Assembly (NCBI GenBank): GCA_003856375.1
Contig: CP034120.1
Span: 1,426,001 to 1,490,000, forward strand
Length of the DNA stretch: 64,000 bases
Source: Glaciecola amylolytica
Lineage (GTDB): Bacteria > Bacteroidota > Bacteroidia > Flavobacteriales_D > Crocinitomicaceae
Direction: 5' to 3'
Position numbers and translations under genes: made by a program. The notes under the pieces are model-generated. The model ran no database searches and was not told the DNA's origin. It worked only from the letters and a program-made list of their open reading frames with translations. Positions 14,211 to 23,734 of this stretch are shown here, piece by piece (the first letter of the stretch is position 1; each line of letters opens with the position of its first letter).

Positions 14211-16289
14211 TTATTCAAACATCGTTTTGTCGTATTCACCATTGAATTCGATTGATTTCGTAACTCCGGAAAGGCTCATTTCACCTGCCGTTTGAGTTAG
14301 TTTGTGAGCAAACAAGAATCCGTTTACTTCTTTGTAATCATCGAAAGTAACTGTTGATTCCATTACTTCATCACCTTTTTTCACAATTGAAATGGTTTTG
14401 AACTTCAGGTTCGTTGTTACATCAAAGTAATCAAAGGATTCTTTTTCTCCGTCATTTGTTACCAATACGTAGTAATCTTTTCCGTTGATTGTTTCAATTC
14501 CTTTGATTTCGTATTTCATTCCGGAAGTTTTGTAGCTTACTTCAGGGAATAAACCTTCGCTTTTCTTTTTCGAAGTCAATTCTTCAGCTGTCATCGCTTT
14601 CTTACCGGTTTGCATATTCATTTCAGAACCTTTTGTTCCGTCGTAGTACGAACTTTGGAAAACCATTCCCTGAGCTTCGATCTTCATTGCTTCCTTGTTA
14701 GGTGCTACGAATACGTCAGTCATGCTGATTGCCATTGGGATTTGAGGAGCAGAAAGTTCCACTTTCTTCACAACAGATTTTACTTTCTTCATCTTCTTAG
14801 CCAAATCTTTCGCAGAAGTTGTTTTCGTAACCGTGTTGATATATCTTTCGATCAATTGATCAGCAGTAATATCTGCTTTCTTCATTTCCTTCACAGGATT
14901 TCCGAACGGATCTAATTTTTCAATCACTCCATCGCTGTCGAAAGCTTTTAATTTCGGCAAGATATCTTCGTTACCGACTACTACGATGTTGAATCCGTTT
15001 TTGAAGTACTTCTGAGCAACAGTCAATACATCGTCTTTAGAAATAGCTTCCAAACGCTTCAAGTATGTTTGGTAGTAATCTGCAGGCAGGTTTTCGCGGA
15101 TGATGTTCAAAGCGAAACGAGCAATTGTTTGCGGTCTTTCCAATGAACGTGCAAATCCACCAGCCATTGCTGATTTTGCCAGGTTCAATTCGTCATCTGT
15201 TACATAGCTGTCGCTGATTTTAGCAATTTCGTTCAGGATTTGAGTGATCGCAGAATCTGTTACATCATTTCTGAAGCTTCCGGATGTTCCGAACCAGCTT
15301 CCGTCCCTTGTAACTTCGAAGTCGGAATAACATCCGTAAGTGTACGCCTTATCTTCACGCAGGTTTTGCATCAAACGAGCACCGAATGAACCACCACCAA
15401 GGATGCTGTTCATAACATTCAAAGCGATCTGATCATTTGCTCCAGGTTTCATTTCGATCGGGAACGTAATGGAAATAACAGATTGAACTGCTCCCGGTTT
15501 GTTTACGAAGATCACACGGTTTCCTTTTGCTTTCAATCCGCTTCCGAAATCTTCCTTGTAAACAGCTCCGCCTTTCCATGTTCCGAAGTACTTCTCAGCC
15601 AATTTCACCGCATTGTCTTTTGTGATATCACCAACAATTACCAAATACGCTCCGTTTGGAGTGAATATTTTCTTGTAGTTGTCCTGAACATCATTCAAGG
15701 TAATTGCAGCCAAAGAAGCTTCGTCCATGACACCACCGCGCGGGTGATTCGGGAAATCGATCTTCATTTCAGCGTTTGAAGCCATTGTGTTCGGGTCTGA
15801 TTTCGCAGACAACAAGCTGGATTCGTTTTGTTTTTTGATACGCTCAAATTCACCTTGAGGGAAAGCCGGATTCATCGCAACATCCTGCATGATATCCAAT
15901 CCTGTTTCAATGTGTTTTGTTAAACAAGAGAAGTAAATAGAACTTCCGTCAGCGTTTAAAGAAGCACCCATGTTGTCTACTTCCTTATCCAATACGTCTT
16001 TTGAACGCTTCGTTGTTCCGGAAGTAAGCAATTGTCCCATCAGGTTATTTGTTCCCGCTTTAGAACCTTCGATCATTGGTGAAGCTCCCATTGTAAGTGA
16101 GAAAGAAACGCGTGGAAGTTTGTGATTTTCAGAAAGAATAACAGTGATTCCGTTGCTCAGTTTGAAAACCTCAGAGTTTTTAATGTTAATGGTTGGGGCT
16201 GCAGCTGCAGCAGGTCTTACAGAACGATCAATTTGTCCGTAAACCCCTGTAAATGCCGCTAAAGCAACAAGTGTAATTAACTTTTTCAT
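14211..16289 (-). CDS. M16-family peptidase homologue without HXXEH (inactive partner), with extra C-terminal domain
   Basis: 692 residues with a signal peptide. Two M16 lobes span about residues 35-450, but the zinc motif HXXEH is absent: the equivalent helix reads AGTNNLMGQLLTSG. Such proteins usually act as the non-catalytic half of a heterodimeric M16 peptidase. Residues about 480-692 form an added beta-rich domain (KKADITADQLIERYINTV, then TVTFDDYKEVNGFLFAHKL) like the LolA/outer-membrane lipoprotein carrier fold. It is translated 12 bases after the catalytic partner, with a strong terminator after it, so the two are an operon. Confidence 0.88.
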   Translation of the reverse strand: MKKLITLVALAAFTGVYGQIDRSVRPAAAAAPTINIKNSEVFKLSNGITVILSENHKLPRVSFSLTMGASPMIEGSKAGTNNLMGQLLTSGTTKRSKDVLDKEVDNMGASLNADGSSIYFSCLTKHIETGLDIMQDVAMNPAFPQGEFERIKKQNESSLLSAKSDPNTMASNAEMKIDFPNHPRGGVMDEASLAAITLNDVQDNYKKIFTPNGAYLVIVGDITKDNAVKLAEKYFGTWKGGAVYKEDFGSGLKAKGNRVIFVNKPGAVQSVISITFPIEMKPGANDQIALNVMNSILGGGSFGARLMQNLREDKAYTYGCYSDFEVTRDGSWFGTSGSFRNDVTDSAITQILNEIAKISDSYVTDDELNLAKSAMAGGFARSLERPQTIARFALNIIRENLPADYYQTYLKRLEAISKDDVLTVAQKYFKNGFNIVVVGNEDILPKLKAFDSDGVIEKLDPFGNPVKEMKKADITADQLIERYINTVTKTTSAKDLAKKMKKVKSVVKKVELSAPQIPMAISMTDVFVAPNKEAMKIEAQGMVFQSSYYDGTKGSEMNMQTGKKAMTAEELTSKKKSEGLFPEVSYKTSGMKYEIKGIETINGKDYYVLVTNDGEKESFDYFDVTTNLKFKTISIVKKGDEVMESTVTFDDYKEVNGFLFAHKLTQTAGEMSLSGVTKSIEFNGEYDKTMFE

Positions 16290-16301
16290 GATCTTATTCT
16301 G

Positions 16302-17768
16302 TTAGTTTGCCTTTGGTAAATAATGTAAAATGATGCGATTGTCCTGAGTCAGGTATTTTTTCGCAACACGTTGGATATCCTCACGAGTAATGCTCATGTA
16401 GATTTCCATTTGCTTGTTGATCAACTCCGTGCTTCCGAAATACATTCTGTTTTGTGCCAGGTTTTCAGCAATTCCGGCTACAGTTGAATTGGAACTTACG
16501 ATTTGGTTCTCAAATTGATTTCGAACCGCTTGAAATTCTTCTTCGGAAATTAAATTGTCCTGAATAGCTTTGATCTCAGCATCCAATGATTTTTCCAAAT
16601 CGTCAACTGAAGTACCGTTCGCAGCGATTGCAGCAACGATTCCCAATCCCGGATCTTCCATGTTGAACGCGAAAGAGAAAGCAGCAACAGCTTGTTGTTT
16701 TTTCTCTACAATCTCTTTGTTCATACGGGAAGAATTACTTCCTGATAAAACTGCGTTCAAAAATTCGATAGCAGCGAAATCTTTGTCTGTTTCTTTCGGG
16801 AATTTGTATCCCATAAATACAGCAGGCAATTGAATGTTGTCGTAAACAGTTTCTCTTTGTACTCCTGAAATCGGTTCAAATGCCGGATTCGGACGAGGAA
16901 TATCGCAAGACATTGCAGCATATTTCTTCAACAATTCTTTTGCTTTTGCATCCGTCGGGTTATTGAAGTTTTTCGCGTCAAATGCTTTTTTCTCAACTCC
17001 GTATTTTGTTTTGAAATCTGCATCGGAAAGGTTTTCGAAATCGCGGAAAAGATTGATTGCCTGTCCTTTAGGAACGGAGGCAAAATATTTGTCAATCCAC
17101 TTTTTAGTTTGCTCGATATTGATATCTCCGGCAATAGAAAGAACCGCATTGGAAGGAACATAGAATGTGTGATAGAAATTCACATAATCGATTTCCTGTG
17201 CAGCATTCAAATCTTCCATACTTCCGATCGGAACCCAACGGTAAGGATGGTTTTTGTAAGCCATCTTGAACAGGTTCTCCATGAAAGTAGCATACGGTTG
17301 GTTGTCAACACGCTGTCTTTTTTCTTCTTTTACAACTTCACGCTGTGTTTCAACACCTGTTTGATCCACTTTTGCATGCAGCAAACGCTCACTTTCTAAC
17401 CATAAACCAAGTTCCAATTGATTGGAAGGAAGGATTTCATAGTAATAAGTTCTGTCCTGACTGGTGTTTGCATTCAACGCACCTCCGTTTTTCTCAACCA
17501 ATTCGGAATATTCTCCGCGTTTGATGTTTGTAGAACCTTCAAACAATAAATGTTCGAAGAAGTGAGCGAATCCAGTTCGGGAAGGATTTTCGTTTTTAGA
17601 ACCTACGTGATACATAACAGAAACAGCTACAATCGGTGTAGCGTGCTCTTCATGTAAAATAACATGCATTCCGTTTGCTAAATCATATTCGATATATTTT
17701 ACCTTCTCCTGGGAGAAACTATAGATCGAAGAAGAAAGCAACAATGCTGTAAAAAGACTTTTTTTCAT
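16302..17768 (-). CDS. M16-family zinc peptidase (active partner)
   Basis: 488 residues from the ATG at 17768, with a signal peptide (1-19, ending SFSQ). The inverted zinc motif HFFEH is at residues 69-73, followed by the third zinc ligand Glu in the downstream VKEEKRQR region. Two similar lobes (about 25-240 and 250-470) match the periplasmic or secreted M16B peptidases of Bacteroidota. The longer in-frame extension to 17825 would place a non-hydrophobic piece before the signal peptide, so I reject it. Partner of the following inactive homologue. Confidence 0.9.
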   Translation of the reverse strand: MKKSLFTALLLSSSIYSFSQEKVKYIEYDLANGMHVILHEEHATPIVAVSVMYHVGSKNENPSRTGFAHFFEHLLFEGSTNIKRGEYSELVEKNGGALNANTSQDRTYYYEILPSNQLELGLWLESERLLHAKVDQTGVETQREVVKEEKRQRVDNQPYATFMENLFKMAYKNHPYRWVPIGSMEDLNAAQEIDYVNFYHTFYVPSNAVLSIAGDINIEQTKKWIDKYFASVPKGQAINLFRDFENLSDADFKTKYGVEKKAFDAKNFNNPTDAKAKELLKKYAAMSCDIPRPNPAFEPISGVQRETVYDNIQLPAVFMGYKFPKETDKDFAAIEFLNAVLSGSNSSRMNKEIVEKKQQAVAAFSFAFNMEDPGLGIVAAIAANGTSVDDLEKSLDAEIKAIQDNLISEEEFQAVRNQFENQIVSSNSTVAGIAENLAQNRMYFGSTELINKQMEIYMSITREDIQRVAKKYLTQDNRIILHYLPKAN

Positions 17769-18066
17769 GTTGAATTTTTCGACTTGTTTGTACGAAAATA
17801 AAAACAAAATTGCTTTTGGGATCATTTAGATGAATTTCGGATCATATTATGGACAAACGGTTTGTATGGATTAATTACGAATGATGCCACTGAAAATTTG
17901 TTCTAGGGTTTATAACCCTAAAAGGGTGACGTCAAAAAAAATCACTATATTAATTACGTACGCGATTCCCCATGATTTCTTAAAATACCAACCTTAACAA
18001 ATTTTAGCCGCAAGCTACAAGCCGGATTTCGTAATTAATAGCATGGTTTTTGCTATTTTCGGGATT
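17769..18066. other. 298-bp divergent intergenic region with repeated TTAATTACG motifs
   Basis: Divergent spacer between the M16 peptidase pair and the signal-peptide protein at 18067. TTAATTACG occurs near 17871 and 17950 and its complement CGTAATTAA near 18031. A small hairpin AGGGTT-TAT-AACCCT sits at 17905-17919. These could be operator half-sites for one or both divergent genes; nothing else recognisable is present. Confidence 0.4.
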
Positions 18067-19149
18067 ATGAAATTATTGACTTTCGGCTTTTTGCTTTTTT
18101 CAACCGGTCTCTTCGCACAAAAACAGACCGTTTTTGCCTATATGGACTACAACAATTTTTTTCGTTCGTTTAAAGATGGTTACTTCAATCAGGTTGATCA
18201 TCAGGCTGTAACCGGTCTGGCTCACGGCGATGAGGTGATTGCCTATTACAACAATCAGCGCGATTTTAAAGTTTACGACGGAACATTTTCCAGAGTAATG
18301 ACCAATCAACCGGCAACGTTTAAAATTTCGGATCACATGGCTGCCTGGAATATCGGTCAGCTGCTTTTCTATTACGAAAATGGAAAACCACATAATTTAA
18401 CATCTTTTGGAGCGAATTATTGGGTTACGGATTCCTTGATCACTTTTCAGGATAGACGCTATAATTCGTTGAATGTCGTGTATCAGGGAAAAATTTCCAC
18501 ATTGGTGCAAAGTACCACCGAACTTCCGGAGCCGGTTGTGCAGGGAGATAATATTTTGGTGTTTAAAGATAACGGTGATGTTTACAAAGTGTTTTACAAA
18601 GGCCAGACCTACGATTTGGGAACTTACAACGGAACTCCTTTTGAGTTTTTTGCAGGTACGGATATTTTAGCATTCAACGATCCGCAAACAAGAACCTTCG
18701 CTGTTTTTCAGGACGGGGAATTTCTGGATGTAGAAGACTTCCGCGTACCCAAAGTCAAAGCAGGAAGAGGTTTTATTGCTTACGAAGATCTTCAGGGAAA
18801 TTTGAAATTCTACGGAAAAGGGAAATATGAAACACTAAGTTCTTTTGCTCAATTCTGGGATGCGAAAGATGATCTGGTTGTTTGGGGAGATGCCAATACA
18901 ACGTATCAGTATTTCAAAGGTGAAAAGAAAAACCTGGCAAATTTCGTGGTGAAAGAATGGCAGATGAAAAATGATGTAGTTGCCTTCAGAACGCTGATGG
19001 GCGGAGTAGGAGCTTCAGTTGGCGGAGCTTATAAGGAAATCACAACCATCAACAATACAGAATTCATTATTAACGGACATGGTGTGATGGTGACCTTGCC
19101 GAATCGCGCTGTAATGGTTTTGTATAACGGACAAATCTACCGGGATTAA
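18067..19149 (+). CDS. exported hypothetical protein, possible beta-propeller
   Basis: 360 residues from the ATG at 18067; the signal peptide is clear (MKLLTFGFLLFSTGLFAQ). The rest is made of repeated units of about 40 residues with an aromatic-rich pattern (for example FKVYDGTF, FKDNGDVYKVFYKGQTYDLG, FAVFQDGEFLDVEDF), as in propeller or WD-like domains, but no known family is recognisable. A TATTTTCG element lies just before the ATG. An ATG at 18043 in frame would precede the signal peptide with charged-poor residues and is unlikely. Function unknown. Confidence 0.7.
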   Translation: MKLLTFGFLLFSTGLFAQKQTVFAYMDYNNFFRSFKDGYFNQVDHQAVTGLAHGDEVIAYYNNQRDFKVYDGTFSRVMTNQPATFKISDHMAAWNIGQLLFYYENGKPHNLTSFGANYWVTDSLITFQDRRYNSLNVVYQGKISTLVQSTTELPEPVVQGDNILVFKDNGDVYKVFYKGQTYDLGTYNGTPFEFFAGTDILAFNDPQTRTFAVFQDGEFLDVEDFRVPKVKAGRGFIAYEDLQGNLKFYGKGKYETLSSFAQFWDAKDDLVVWGDANTTYQYFKGEKKNLANFVVKEWQMKNDVVAFRTLMGGVGASVGGAYKEITTINNTEFIINGHGVMVTLPNRAVMVLYNGQIYRD

Positions 19150-19231
19150 TATAAAAGTGAGAAACAAAAATTGGGCATTCCGATCGATGAGTCACTTTTC
19201 TTTCAATTTTAACTTTTCAATTTTAACTTTC

Positions 19232-19257
19232 ACTCAATTCGTAATTGCGAATTGAGT
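19232..19257 (+). terminator. hairpin, probable terminator of the exported protein gene
   Basis: ACTCAATTCG pairs perfectly with CGAATTGAGT (10 bp, 6-nt loop), followed by a T-rich run. The same T run forms TATTTTTG (19257-19264), a possible promoter for the DUF4494 gene, so termination and initiation elements are merged here. Confidence 0.6.
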
Positions 19258-19285
19258 ATTTTTGTTTCTCTAAAATTTTGATTAA

Positions 19286-19891
19286 ATGAACAGTTGGTTT
19301 ACCGTTAAGGTTAAATATACAAAGCAGTTGGAAGATGGTACTTTCAAGCGCGTTTCGGAACCGTATTTGGTTGCAGCAATGACTTTTACGGATGCTGAAG
19401 CAAGAATCTACGAAGAATTGGGAAGTTTGATCCGTGGGGAATTTGTCGTTACGGGAATTACACGTACTGATTTCCACGATATTTTCCATTATGAGGATGC
19501 AGACGTTTGGTATAAATGTAAAATCACTTACGAAGCCGGAGGTGATGGCGGAGAAGAAGGTGCGAAGGCTAAAAAAGTCTCTCAAAACTTTATCGTAACT
19601 GCTCATTCCGTGAAAGATGCATTTGAACGTTTGAAAGAAAGTTTGGGCGGAATGATGATCGATTACGTGATTCCTTCCATTATCATTTCACCGATCGTAG
19701 ATGTTTTCCCTTTTGGAGATGAATCTGAAGACCGCGTAGCTGTTGATTTCGAAAAACAAGTAAAAGCAGAAGTTGCTGAACATGCGATGGGAACAAAAAC
19801 GGTGTTTTCGGCTCCCGGATCTGATGTAGATGAGTTCGAAGGTGACGACGAAGATTCAGTGATTGATGACCAATTCGGAGAAGAGGAATAA
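19286..19891 (+). CDS. DUF4494 domain protein
   Basis: 201 residues. The N-terminal half matches DUF4494 (WFTVKVKYTKQLEDGTFKRVSEPYLVAAMTFTDAEARI near residue 4, and DVWYKCKITYE near 77), a family largely restricted to Bacteroidota. The C-terminus is an acidic tail (DEFEGDDEDSVIDDQFGEEE). There is no signal peptide. The gene ends three bases before pdxH and is probably co-transcribed with pdxH and the M16 gene; family function unknown. Confidence 0.85.
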   Translation: MNSWFTVKVKYTKQLEDGTFKRVSEPYLVAAMTFTDAEARIYEELGSLIRGEFVVTGITRTDFHDIFHYEDADVWYKCKITYEAGGDGGEEGAKAKKVSQNFIVTAHSVKDAFERLKESLGGMMIDYVIPSIIISPIVDVFPFGDESEDRVAVDFEKQVKAEVAEHAMGTKTVFSAPGSDVDEFEGDDEDSVIDDQFGEEE

Positions 19892-19894
19892 GAA

Positions 19895-20542
19895 ATGGAT
19901 GACTTTTTGAAAGTGATTCGGAACGACCATCACCAATTTGACCAGGGGAAACTGGAAGATCATTTCGGAGATGAACCTTTTGCGCTTTTATCCAGATGGT
20001 TGAGAGAAGCGATTGAAAAACCGACTACAGAGCCGAATGCGATGACGGTGTCAACGATTGGCTTGGATGGATTTCCGAGAGCACGTGTGGTTTACTGGAA
20101 AGAATTACTGGAAGAAGGGATTGTTTTTTATACCAACTATCTAAGCGATAAGGGAAAAGCCATTGAAGCAAATCCGAAGGTTCATGCTTTGTTGTATTGG
20201 CCGGAAATGGAACGACAAATCAGCATTTCAGGATTAGCGGAGAAAGTTCCTGCTGAAATGAGCGATGCTTATTTCGAATCAAGACCCAGAGGAAGCAAAT
20301 TGGGAGCCTGGGCTTCTCATCAAAGTGAAGTGCTTCTTTCCAGAGAAGATCTGGAAAATCGCGTTGCGGAGTATTCCGAAAAATTCCCTGATTTTGTGCC
20401 GCGGCCGGATCATTGGGGTGGTTACATTATTAAACCCTTGAATGTGGAATTTTGGCAGGGAAGATCTTCCAGATTGCACGACCGAATCGTTTTTAACTTG
20501 AAATCCGACAATTCTTGGGCTTTGTACCGCAAGAATCCTTAA
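19895..20542 (+). CDS. pdxH: pyridoxamine/pyridoxine 5'-phosphate oxidase
   Basis: 215 residues with all hallmarks of PdxH: PNAMTVSTIGLDGFPRARVVYWKEL (FMN-binding strand), SDKGKAIEANP, the WPEMERQISISG block, and the C-terminal signature WGGYIIKPLNVEFWQGRSSRLHDR. It oxidises PNP or PMP to pyridoxal 5'-phosphate with FMN and oxygen, supplying the PLP enzymes encoded elsewhere in the window. The ATG follows the DUF4494 stop by three bases, and the next gene's ATG is three bases after its stop. Confidence 0.96.
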   Translation: MDDFLKVIRNDHHQFDQGKLEDHFGDEPFALLSRWLREAIEKPTTEPNAMTVSTIGLDGFPRARVVYWKELLEEGIVFYTNYLSDKGKAIEANPKVHALLYWPEMERQISISGLAEKVPAEMSDAYFESRPRGSKLGAWASHQSEVLLSREDLENRVAEYSEKFPDFVPRPDHWGGYIIKPLNVEFWQGRSSRLHDRIVFNLKSDNSWALYRKNP

Positions 20543-20545
20543 CGA

Positions 20546-21790
20546 ATGATAGAATTATTACCTCATATTTATACCCTTTCCAATGGGTTAAGACTGGTTT
20601 ATTTGCATGCAAATTCACCGGTTGCACATTTGGGGGTTACTGTTCTTGCAGGTTCCCGATTTGAAGAAGATCACGAGATTGGTCTTGCTCATTTCCTGGA
20701 ACATAGCATTTTTAAGGGAACGGAGAAAAGAAAAGCATTTCACATTCTCTCCAGATTAGATTCTGTTGGGGGAGAGTTGAACGCTTACACCACAAAAGAG
20801 GAAATTTGTTTGTATGCTTCTTTTGTGAAATCACACCTGAACCGGGCGGCAGAATTGCTTTCCGATATTGCCATCAACAGCAACTTTCCCGAGAAGGAAA
20901 TTCAGAAAGAAAAGGAAATCGTTCTGGATGAATTGAATTCCTATCTCGACAATCCAAGCGATAAAATTTTTGATGATTACGAAGCGTTGATCTTCCCGGA
21001 TCATCCTTTGGGAAATAACATTTTGGGAACTCCCGAATCGGTGCAGTCTTTTGGAAGGGAATCCTTGAAAAGGTATGTCGACAAGTTCTTCTTTACGGAG
21101 AACACGGTGCTTTCTTTTGTGGGAGACATTCCGCTGAATACACTTGTAAAATGTCTGGAAAAGCATTTTCATTCCATGTCGAGCGGAAAAACAAAAGCGA
21201 TTCCTAGACCTTTTGATGCCTATCAACCGATTAAAAAGCGCGTAGAAGAAGGAAATTACCAGGCTCACGCAATTATTGGGGGAATTGCTCCCGGTTACAA
21301 CAGTGATCACCGAAGAGGAATGACCATGTTGACGAATGTACTTGGCGGACCGGCGATGAATTCCAGATTGATCTTGTCTGTTCGTGAAAAATACGGATAT
21401 ACCTATAATATTGAAGCGCAGTATTCGCCTTATCCGGACTTGGGTTATTGGTCCATTTACTTCGGAACGGATCAAAAGTATCTTTCCAAGACTATTAAGA
21501 TCATTTACGCCGAATTGAAGAAGCTGCGTGACATTCCACTCACTTCGAAACAATTGCAGCAGGCAAAAGAGCAGCTGAAAGGACACATTGCACTGTCTCT
21601 CGATTCCAACCTGGGATTGATGCAGGGCTTGGGGAAATCATTGCTTTTGTTCAATCAAATTGATACGATTCAGGAAATGTATGCCAGCATTGATAAGTTG
21701 ACGAGTGAGGAATTGCAGGAAATTGCTCAGACTTATTTCAAGGAGGAAAACATTTCTGAATTGATCTATGATGTGAAATCAGGAAACTGA
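20546..21790 (+). CDS. M16-family zinc peptidase (cytosolic, MPP-like)
   Basis: 414 residues, no signal peptide. The inverted zinc motif HFLEH is at residues 49-53, and the downstream Glu ligand falls in the LDELNSYLDNPSDK region. Length and lack of an export signal are typical of the small processing-peptidase-like M16B enzymes (YmxG/MPP-beta type), which work as dimers. Unlike the secreted pair at 14.2-17.8 kb it has no obvious inactive partner here, and a homodimer is plausible. Part of the DUF4494-pdxH transcript. Confidence 0.9.
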   Translation: MIELLPHIYTLSNGLRLVYLHANSPVAHLGVTVLAGSRFEEDHEIGLAHFLEHSIFKGTEKRKAFHILSRLDSVGGELNAYTTKEEICLYASFVKSHLNRAAELLSDIAINSNFPEKEIQKEKEIVLDELNSYLDNPSDKIFDDYEALIFPDHPLGNNILGTPESVQSFGRESLKRYVDKFFFTENTVLSFVGDIPLNTLVKCLEKHFHSMSSGKTKAIPRPFDAYQPIKKRVEEGNYQAHAIIGGIAPGYNSDHRRGMTMLTNVLGGPAMNSRLILSVREKYGYTYNIEAQYSPYPDLGYWSIYFGTDQKYLSKTIKIIYAELKKLRDIPLTSKQLQQAKEQLKGHIALSLDSNLGLMQGLGKSLLLFNQIDTIQEMYASIDKLTSEELQEIAQTYFKEENISELIYDVKSGN

Positions 21791-21918
21791 TTGCCTGAAA
21801 ATACTGGGATGTCCCAATATTGGGAAATGGGGAAATGACATTTCAACTCTTGCAATCCTAAGTCATCATTCAAAAAATATTTTATTGTTTTTTGAGGATC
21901 TCCGAAAAGAATTGGAGC

Positions 21919-21926
21919 TACCTTTG
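21919..21926 (+). promoter_or_regulatory. promoter element TACCTTTG
   Basis: Exact TAnnTTTG match ending 18 nt before the ATG at 21945. The in-frame TTG at 21885 and ATG at 21927 would lie before or on top of the transcription start, so 21945 is the better start. Confidence 0.5.
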
Positions 21927-21944
21927 ATGATCAAATTACAGGTC

Positions 21945-22493
21945 ATGACTTTTCAAACTTATTTAGAACTTTTCGAACAAATTTTAAGCTCACCGAAACC
22001 AGAAGCACCTTACGACAATCCGGATTATTTCAACTATACCAAGCTGAATTGGTCTCGGATGAACCGATGGTTGAAAAAGGGTGAGATCCTGCCTCAGATT
22101 CAAGAGAAAATCAAAAATATTCAGGAGCCGCAAAGCTGGATTCTAATCACCGAACCCTGGTGTGGAGATGCTGCGCATATCGTACCGTTTATCAAAATGA
22201 TGGCAGATCTGAATCCATTAATTCAACTGGATTTGGAGCTACGTGATGCCGAACCGCATCGTATTCAGAACTACCTGACAAACGGAGGAAAAGCAATCCC
22301 GAAATTGATTATACGGAATTCAAACGGTGAAGATTTGGCAAGCTGGGGTCCAAGACCTGTGGAATGTCAGACCCTTTATCAGGAAATGCATACAAGCAAA
22401 GCACCTTTTGAAGAAGTGAAGATCCGACTGCAGAATTGGTATAACGAGCACAATGGCGTCGAAATTCAGGACGAAATAGCTGGTTTAATCTAA
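21945..22493 (+). CDS. thioredoxin-like family protein
   Basis: 182 residues from the ATG at 21945. The middle has a thioredoxin-fold signature with a WCGDAAH segment (EPWCGDAAHIVPFIKMM), a single Cys rather than a CXXC pair, followed by the cis-proline loop GGKAIPKLIIRN and the strand GEDLASWGPRP. It is therefore a thioredoxin-like protein of the type with one active-site Cys; the redox role is uncertain. It is convergent with trmN6, overlapping by 9 bases at the 3' end. Confidence 0.78.
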   Translation: MTFQTYLELFEQILSSPKPEAPYDNPDYFNYTKLNWSRMNRWLKKGEILPQIQEKIKNIQEPQSWILITEPWCGDAAHIVPFIKMMADLNPLIQLDLELRDAEPHRIQNYLTNGGKAIPKLIIRNSNGEDLASWGPRPVECQTLYQEMHTSKAPFEEVKIRLQNWYNEHNGVEIQDEIAGLI

Positions 22494-23189
22494 AACCCGG
22501 TCGTGAAAATCTCGGGTGAGTTCTTTATACTCCTGAGTATATTTCCCTTGTTCATCGCGAATACAAAAAGAAGACTTTTTAGTCTCTACCTGCTTTTTTT
22601 GCAAAGAGATAATTGCTCGCGTATGCTTGTTGGGTTTACCGAAAATGGTAATAAAATCGGCTGGGAATAAGTTTTTCTGATCGGCCAACTGAATGAATGA
22701 TTCGGAAGCTTCAAAAGGAATGATTATCCAGGCTTTTCCATCCGGAGAGAGAAAGTTTAGAATCGAATTCAGAAGTTCATCGAAGCTAAGGCTGTCGGTG
22801 TGTCTGGCTAATGATTTGTGCTCATCCGAATTTTTAGAGCTGTTCTCAAAGAAAGGAGGATTGCTGATGATGGCATCAAAGGGAAGTTCCGTCTGATAAT
22901 CCTGAACAGCTTGATTAAAAATGGAAATAGCGCTTTGAAAAGGCGAATTTTTGGCATTTTCTACTGCATCCGTGAAAGCTTCTTCCGAGATTTCCAATCC
23001 GATGATTTCCTCGAATGGAAAACGCTGAGCTGACATCAGTGCTAAAACGCCGGTTCCGGTTCCGATATCTAAAAGCCTTTTGGGAGCATCCCAATAGCAG
23101 AGAGAACCGAGAATCATAGAATCGGTTCCTACTTTGAGGGCTGCATGTTTTTGTTGGATTTGAAAGTGTTTGAATTGAAAAACACTCAT
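22485..23189 (-). CDS. trmN6: tRNA1(Val) adenine-37 N6-methyltransferase
   Basis: 234 residues of the TrmN6/YfiC family: an SAM-binding loop LDIGTGTGVLALMSAQRF, the second acidic contact IIGLEISEEAF, and the N6-adenine catalytic motif NPPF (ISNPPFFENS). It methylates N6 of A37 in tRNA-Val. The ATG overlaps the rimM stop (ATGA at 23186-23189), placing it third in the rpsP-rimM-trmN6 transcript. The conserved GRV-like lysine-rich C-terminus is present. The convergent neighbour overlaps it by 9 bases. Confidence 0.88.
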   Translation of the reverse strand: MSVFQFKHFQIQQKHAALKVGTDSMILGSLCYWDAPKRLLDIGTGTGVLALMSAQRFPFEEIIGLEISEEAFTDAVENAKNSPFQSAISIFNQAVQDYQTELPFDAIISNPPFFENSSKNSDEHKSLARHTDSLSFDELLNSILNFLSPDGKAWIIIPFEASESFIQLADQKNLFPADFITIFGKPNKHTRAIISLQKKQVETKKSSFCIRDEQGKYTQEYKELTRDFHDRVLD

Positions 23190-23716
23190 TCTCCCATGTA
23201 CATTTCAATCAGCCCTTCCGGAGATGTAATATGTAATGTCTTGGATTTACGGTCTACCTTTTGAATAAGGCCATCAATGAACGGAATCAGGATTTCTTTT
23301 TCACCATTGATTGCTACAATCAGCGGATTAACACTGTTGTCGACAACCTGTTCAATAATTCCGGTTTCCCCGTAACGCGTATCAATCAATTTAAAACCAA
23401 TGATTTCATGGTCGTAAAAATGTTTGTCGTCTAATTCGGGAAGAATGGATAGGGGAAGGTAACAGCTTTTACGGAGAATAATCTTCGCGTCATTTTCAGA
23501 GTCAACACCTTCAAGTTTTACTGCTGCAAATCCTTTATTTTTCAAGATGAAAGATTTGACAAAGAAAGGCGTTAACTGGCCGTTAATGTCGATGAAAAAA
23601 GCATCAAGTGTGCGGTAATCTTCCGGATTGGTTACGTCTAAAAAAAGCGAAACTTCACCTTTGTATCCGTGAAGTTTCGCAATATAACCAAGTTGAAAGC
23701 AATCAGAATGTTGCAT
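23186..23716 (-). CDS. rimM: ribosome maturation factor RimM
   Basis: 176 residues: N-terminal RimM domain (LGYIAKLHGYKGEVSLFLD, then FFVKSFILKNKGFAAVKLEGVD) and a C-terminal PRC-barrel (GFKLIDTRYGETGIIEQVVDN, ILIPFIDGLIQKVDRKSKTLHI). It binds ribosomal protein S19 and helps mature the 30S head; placement next to rpsP is the usual arrangement. It is followed by trmN6 through an ATGA overlap and preceded by rpsP with 18 bases between. Confidence 0.95.
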   Translation of the reverse strand: MQHSDCFQLGYIAKLHGYKGEVSLFLDVTNPEDYRTLDAFFIDINGQLTPFFVKSFILKNKGFAAVKLEGVDSENDAKIILRKSCYLPLSILPELDDKHFYDHEIIGFKLIDTRYGETGIIEQVVDNSVNPLIVAINGEKEILIPFIDGLIQKVDRKSKTLHITSPEGLIEMYMGE

Positions 23717-23734
23717 TGATCAACTTTTAAATAA

